From an uncultured Pelagibacteraceae bacterium (GTDB lineage: Bacteria; Pseudomonadota; Alphaproteobacteria; Pelagibacterales; Pelagibacteraceae), in contig CACGXV010000001.1 in NCBI GenBank assembly GCA_902577075.1, positions 248,001 through 312,000 on the forward strand: a stretch of DNA of 64,000 bases, written 5' to 3'. The notes under the pieces are model-generated. The model did no database searches. It saw only the letters and a program-made list of their open reading frames with translations, and was not told the DNA's origin. How positions within the stretch are numbered: position 1 is the first letter of the stretch; every line of letters begins with the position of its first letter. Shown piece by piece: positions 60,949-64,000 of the stretch. The position numbers and the translations under genes were made by a program.

Positions 60949-61825
60949 ATGTTCAAGTGGTTGGAAAAAAACTTACCAAAAATTGTAATGGCTCCCGCTG
61001 TTGGACTAATTGGTTGGTTTGTCTATGGTTTTGTGCTTTGGACTTTATATATATCTTTTACTAATTCAAAAATTTTACCAAAATATGAATTATGGGGTGT
61101 TGGTCAGTATGTTAAACTTTGGGGGTCAAGAAAGTGGCTTATAGCTGTAGATAATTTACTTATTTTTACTGCATTATTCTTAATATTCTGTGTGGTAATT
61201 GGAATTATTCTCGCAATATTTTTGGATCAAAAAATTAGAGCAGAGGGCGTTTTAAGGACAATTTACCTATACCCTATGGCTTTATCTTTTATTGTAACAG
61301 GAACTGCATGGAAATGGATTTTAAATCCAACTCTTGGTATTCAAAAAAATGTTTATTGATTGGGGATTTGAAAACTTTACATTTGATTGGTTGGTTAACC
61401 GGGAAATGGCCATTTATACCATTGTTATCGCAGGTGTCTGGCAATCTGCTGGTTTTGTGATGGCATTATTTTTAGCTGGATTGAGATCAGTTGAAGATGA
61501 AATTGTTAAAGCAGCTAAAATAGATGGTGCAAATTTGTTTACAGTTTATTGGAAAATACTACTTCCAATGATGAGACCAGTATTTTTTACAAGTTTTGTA
61601 ATTTTAGTACACATATCAATTAAAAGTTATGATCTTATAGTTGCCTTAACACAGGGTGGACCAGGAATATCCACAACTATGCCCGCATTATATATGACTC
61701 AAACCGCTTTTCATAAAAGCCAAGTTGGTCTATCGGCTGCAAGTGCAATGATGATGTTCATGGCAGTAGCAGCAGTAATAATACCGTACTTATATTCAGA
61801 GTTGAGGAGAGAAAATGCAAGATAA
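60949..61825 (+). pseudogene. Sugar ABC transporter permease (MalF/GtsB-like), reading frame interrupted at an A7 tract (assembly error, lesion or slippage site)
   Basis: 60949-61359 ends ...GTAWKWILNPTLGIQKNVY*; 61334-61825 continues in another frame KMFIDWGFENFTFDWLVNREMAIYTIVIAGVWQSAGF...; removing one A from A7 (61343-61349) gives a full-length permease. Confidence 0.8.
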
Positions 61826-62717
61826 GATACACACTTCGTATAAACAGCTCGAACAAAGATCTAAATATACAAACATGTTCTTGAGATGGTTTTTGTACTT
61901 TGTGCTAATACTTTTTGCGTTATATTTTATATTCCCATTATATGTAATGATCGTAACATCATTAAAAACAATGGAGGAAATTCGTCAAGGAACATTATTA
62001 ACTTGGCCAAGTGGATTAAACTTTGACTCTTGGGCTGTTGCTTGGGGAGGTAGAGGATATGGTGCAGGTGATACTTTTTTAAAACCATACTTTTGGAATT
62101 CAATTAAGATGGTCGTGCCGGCTGTATTTTTCTCTACATTTATTGGAGCAATGACAGGATATGTTTTAACAAAATGGAGATTTAAAGGAGACCAATGGGT
62201 ATTTCTTTTTTTATTATTTGGCTGTTTCATTCCATTCCAAGCAATCTTATTGCCGATGGCTAGAACTCTTGGAGTTTTAGGAATATCAAACTCAGTAATT
62301 GGTCTTGTGTTAGTACATACAGTTTATGGAATTCCATTTACAACTTTATTTTTTAGAAATTATTATGTTTCCGTTCCAACAGAATTAGTAAAAGCTGCTA
62401 GAATAGATGGGGCTGGTTTTTTTAAAATATTTTTCAAAATTTTACTTCCTATATCAGCTCCAATAATAGTAGTAACAGTTATTTGGCAATTTACTCAAAT
62501 ATGGAATGACTTTTTATTTGGATCAACCTTTTCATTTGGAGAGGCAGCACCAATTCAAGTTGCGCTAAACAATATGGTTTTATCGAGTACAAGCGTTAAA
62601 GAGTATAATGTAGATATGGCTTCTGCAATAATTGCTGGAGTTCCTACACTTATTGTTTATGTGTTAGCAGGCAAATACTTTATTAGAGGATTAACTTCAG
62701 GAGCAGTGAAAGGATAA
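61815..62717 (+). CDS. Sugar ABC transporter permease (MalG/GtsC-like)
   Basis: FPLYVMIVTSLKTMEEI, FVIPTEL-like VSVPTELVKAARIDGAGFFKIFFKILLPISAP (EAA loop). Confidence 0.94.
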   Translation: MQDKIHTSYKQLEQRSKYTNMFLRWFLYFVLILFALYFIFPLYVMIVTSLKTMEEIRQGTLLTWPSGLNFDSWAVAWGGRGYGAGDTFLKPYFWNSIKMVVPAVFFSTFIGAMTGYVLTKWRFKGDQWVFLFLLFGCFIPFQAILLPMARTLGVLGISNSVIGLVLVHTVYGIPFTTLFFRNYYVSVPTELVKAARIDGAGFFKIFFKILLPISAPIIVVTVIWQFTQIWNDFLFGSTFSFGEAAPIQVALNNMVLSSTSVKEYNVDMASAIIAGVPTLIVYVLAGKYFIRGLTSGAVKG

Positions 62718-62719
62718 AG

Positions 62720-63814
62720 ATGAAAACTTTAAAAATTCAAGAATTATCGAAAAATTTTGGAACAACAGAGGTTTTAAGAAAAATCAATTTAGAAATAGAC
62801 GAAGGGAATTTTTTAGTTCTTTTAGGCCCTTCTGGCTGTGGAAAATCAACACTATTAAATATTATTGCAGGCTTAGAAACAATAAATGAAGGGAATGTCT
62901 TTATAGATGATTATAATGTAAGTAAAGTTGAACCAAAAGACCGTAATATTGCTATGGTATTCCAGTCTTATGCTTTGTATCCATCCATGAATGTAAGTGA
63001 AAATATGATATTTGGCCTTAAACAAGCAAAGGTATCAAAAGAAAAAATAGAGGAACAATTACAAAAAGTTTCAAAATTTTTACAAGTAGATGCTTTGTTA
63101 GAGAGGAAACCCTCACAACTATCAGGAGGTCAAAGACAACGTGTGGCAATTGGAAGAGCGTTAGTGAGAGAACCAAGGATATTTTTATTTGATGAACCTT
63201 TATCCAATCTTGATGCAAAATTAAGAGTTGAAATGAGAAGAGAGATTAAAAAACTTCATCAACAACTTAAAACCACAGTAGTCTATGTAACACACGACCA
63301 AACTGAGGCAATGAGCTTGGGAACAAATATTGCAATAATGAATCATGGTGTGATCCAGCAAAATGATACACCAGAAAATATTTACAACAAGCCTAGCAAT
63401 ACATTTGTAGCAGACTTTATTGGTTCACCTTCAATGAACTTGATTAAGGGTAATCTGAAACAAAGTTCAAATCAAATTTCATTTGTTGCAAATGGCTCAA
63501 ACTTTGAGATACCAATAAATGGTTATGATTTTATAGAAAAATCCAATTTAGAAAATAAAGAAGTTTTTTTTGGTATAAGACCAGAGCATATTTTCTCTAA
63601 AAAATCAAACGAGGGAGATTTTGAAATTAATCTAAGGGCTGATTTAAGTGAGTATATTGGTCATGAACAAATAATGACATTTGATTATGAAAATCAAGAA
63701 GTATTAGCTAAATTTCCTTCTACGATTAAGATTGAATTATCAAAAAATACAAAATTATTTTTTGATTTAACACAAATTTCTTTATTTGATGCTAAAACTG
63801 AGGAAAGGATATAA
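62720..63814 (+). CDS. Sugar ABC transporter ATP-binding protein (MalK/UgpC family)
   Basis: GPSGCGKSTLLNIIAGLE, QLSGGQRQRVAIGRALVREP, LFDEPLSNLDAKLRVEMR, C-terminal GIRPEH. Confidence 0.97.
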   Translation: MKTLKIQELSKNFGTTEVLRKINLEIDEGNFLVLLGPSGCGKSTLLNIIAGLETINEGNVFIDDYNVSKVEPKDRNIAMVFQSYALYPSMNVSENMIFGLKQAKVSKEKIEEQLQKVSKFLQVDALLERKPSQLSGGQRQRVAIGRALVREPRIFLFDEPLSNLDAKLRVEMRREIKKLHQQLKTTVVYVTHDQTEAMSLGTNIAIMNHGVIQQNDTPENIYNKPSNTFVADFIGSPSMNLIKGNLKQSSNQISFVANGSNFEIPINGYDFIEKSNLENKEVFFGIRPEHIFSKKSNEGDFEINLRADLSEYIGHEQIMTFDYENQEVLAKFPSTIKIELSKNTKLFFDLTQISLFDAKTEERI

Positions 63815-64000
63815 ATGAAAGTAAAATATTTTGATCTTAAAGATAAAAGAGTTTTTATTACAGGAGGAGGATCTGGAATAGGCGCTTCTATAGTAGAGCA
63901 CTTTTGTGAGCAAGAATGCGAAGTTTATTTTGTGGATATAAATATAAAAGAGTCCAAAAAATTAATTTCACATTTAAAAAAAAAAAAGATTAAAGCTCCT
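63815..64000 (+). CDS. SDR family oxidoreductase, N-terminal part, runs off window
   Basis: MKVKYFDLKDKRVFITGGGSGIGASIVEHFCEQECEVYFVDINIKES. Confidence 0.88.
   Translation, partial: MKVKYFDLKDKRVFITGGGSGIGASIVEHFCEQECEVYFVDINIKESKKLISHLKKKKIKAP

Noticed and set aside
1-64000. CRISPR array, integrase/transposase, prophage or defence system
   Set aside because: No regularly spaced repeats and no recombinase, phage or restriction/toxin-type proteins seen among the ORFs.

Overview
AT-rich, very compact alphaproteobacterial chromosome segment. Gene content and order resemble SAR11 / Candidatus Pelagibacter (inference from the proteins; no search was run). Positions ~1-32.8 kb are mostly housekeeping: lptF (partial), pepA, ndk, purN/purM, a DUF2066 protein, hdaA-like, aspS, an orphan NrdJ C-terminal-like protein, an NDUFA12-like protein, accBC, aroQ, thiSG, RNase E/G, PBP1A, prfB with a +1 programmed frameshift, an AsmA/YhdP-like protein, tyrS, anmK, the complete iscR-suf operon and glnA. 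Positions ~32.8-64 kb are an accessory-looking carbon-uptake and catabolism block: IolG/IolE/IolD-like genes, hydroxyacid dehydrogenases, two tandem 2OG-Fe(II) oxygenases, divergent PanE-like and PanB-like proteins around a DUF1907 protein and a MarR-like regulator, an HpcH aldolase, an aldehyde dehydrogenase, an Rbs-type ABC system with rbsD/rbsK, an enolase-superfamily sugar acid dehydratase, PdxA2, a TctCBA transporter, a ROK kinase, and a Gts/Ugp-type sugar ABC system. The strongest second-look items are: (1) divergent PanB-like and PanE-like enzymes lacking canonical pantoate-pathway residues, around a near-perfect 26-bp palindrome next to a MarR-like gene; (2) strong intrinsic terminators immediately after all three periplasmic binding-protein genes, one of them inside the tctB reading frame; (3) a sugar permease split at an A7 tract; (4) RNase E/G without the Zn-link CPxC motif; (5) a match to the enterobacterial type-1 IscR operator upstream of iscR-suf; (6) the orphan NrdJ C-terminal-like domain. 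No rRNA, tRNA, CRISPR or mobile element was seen.
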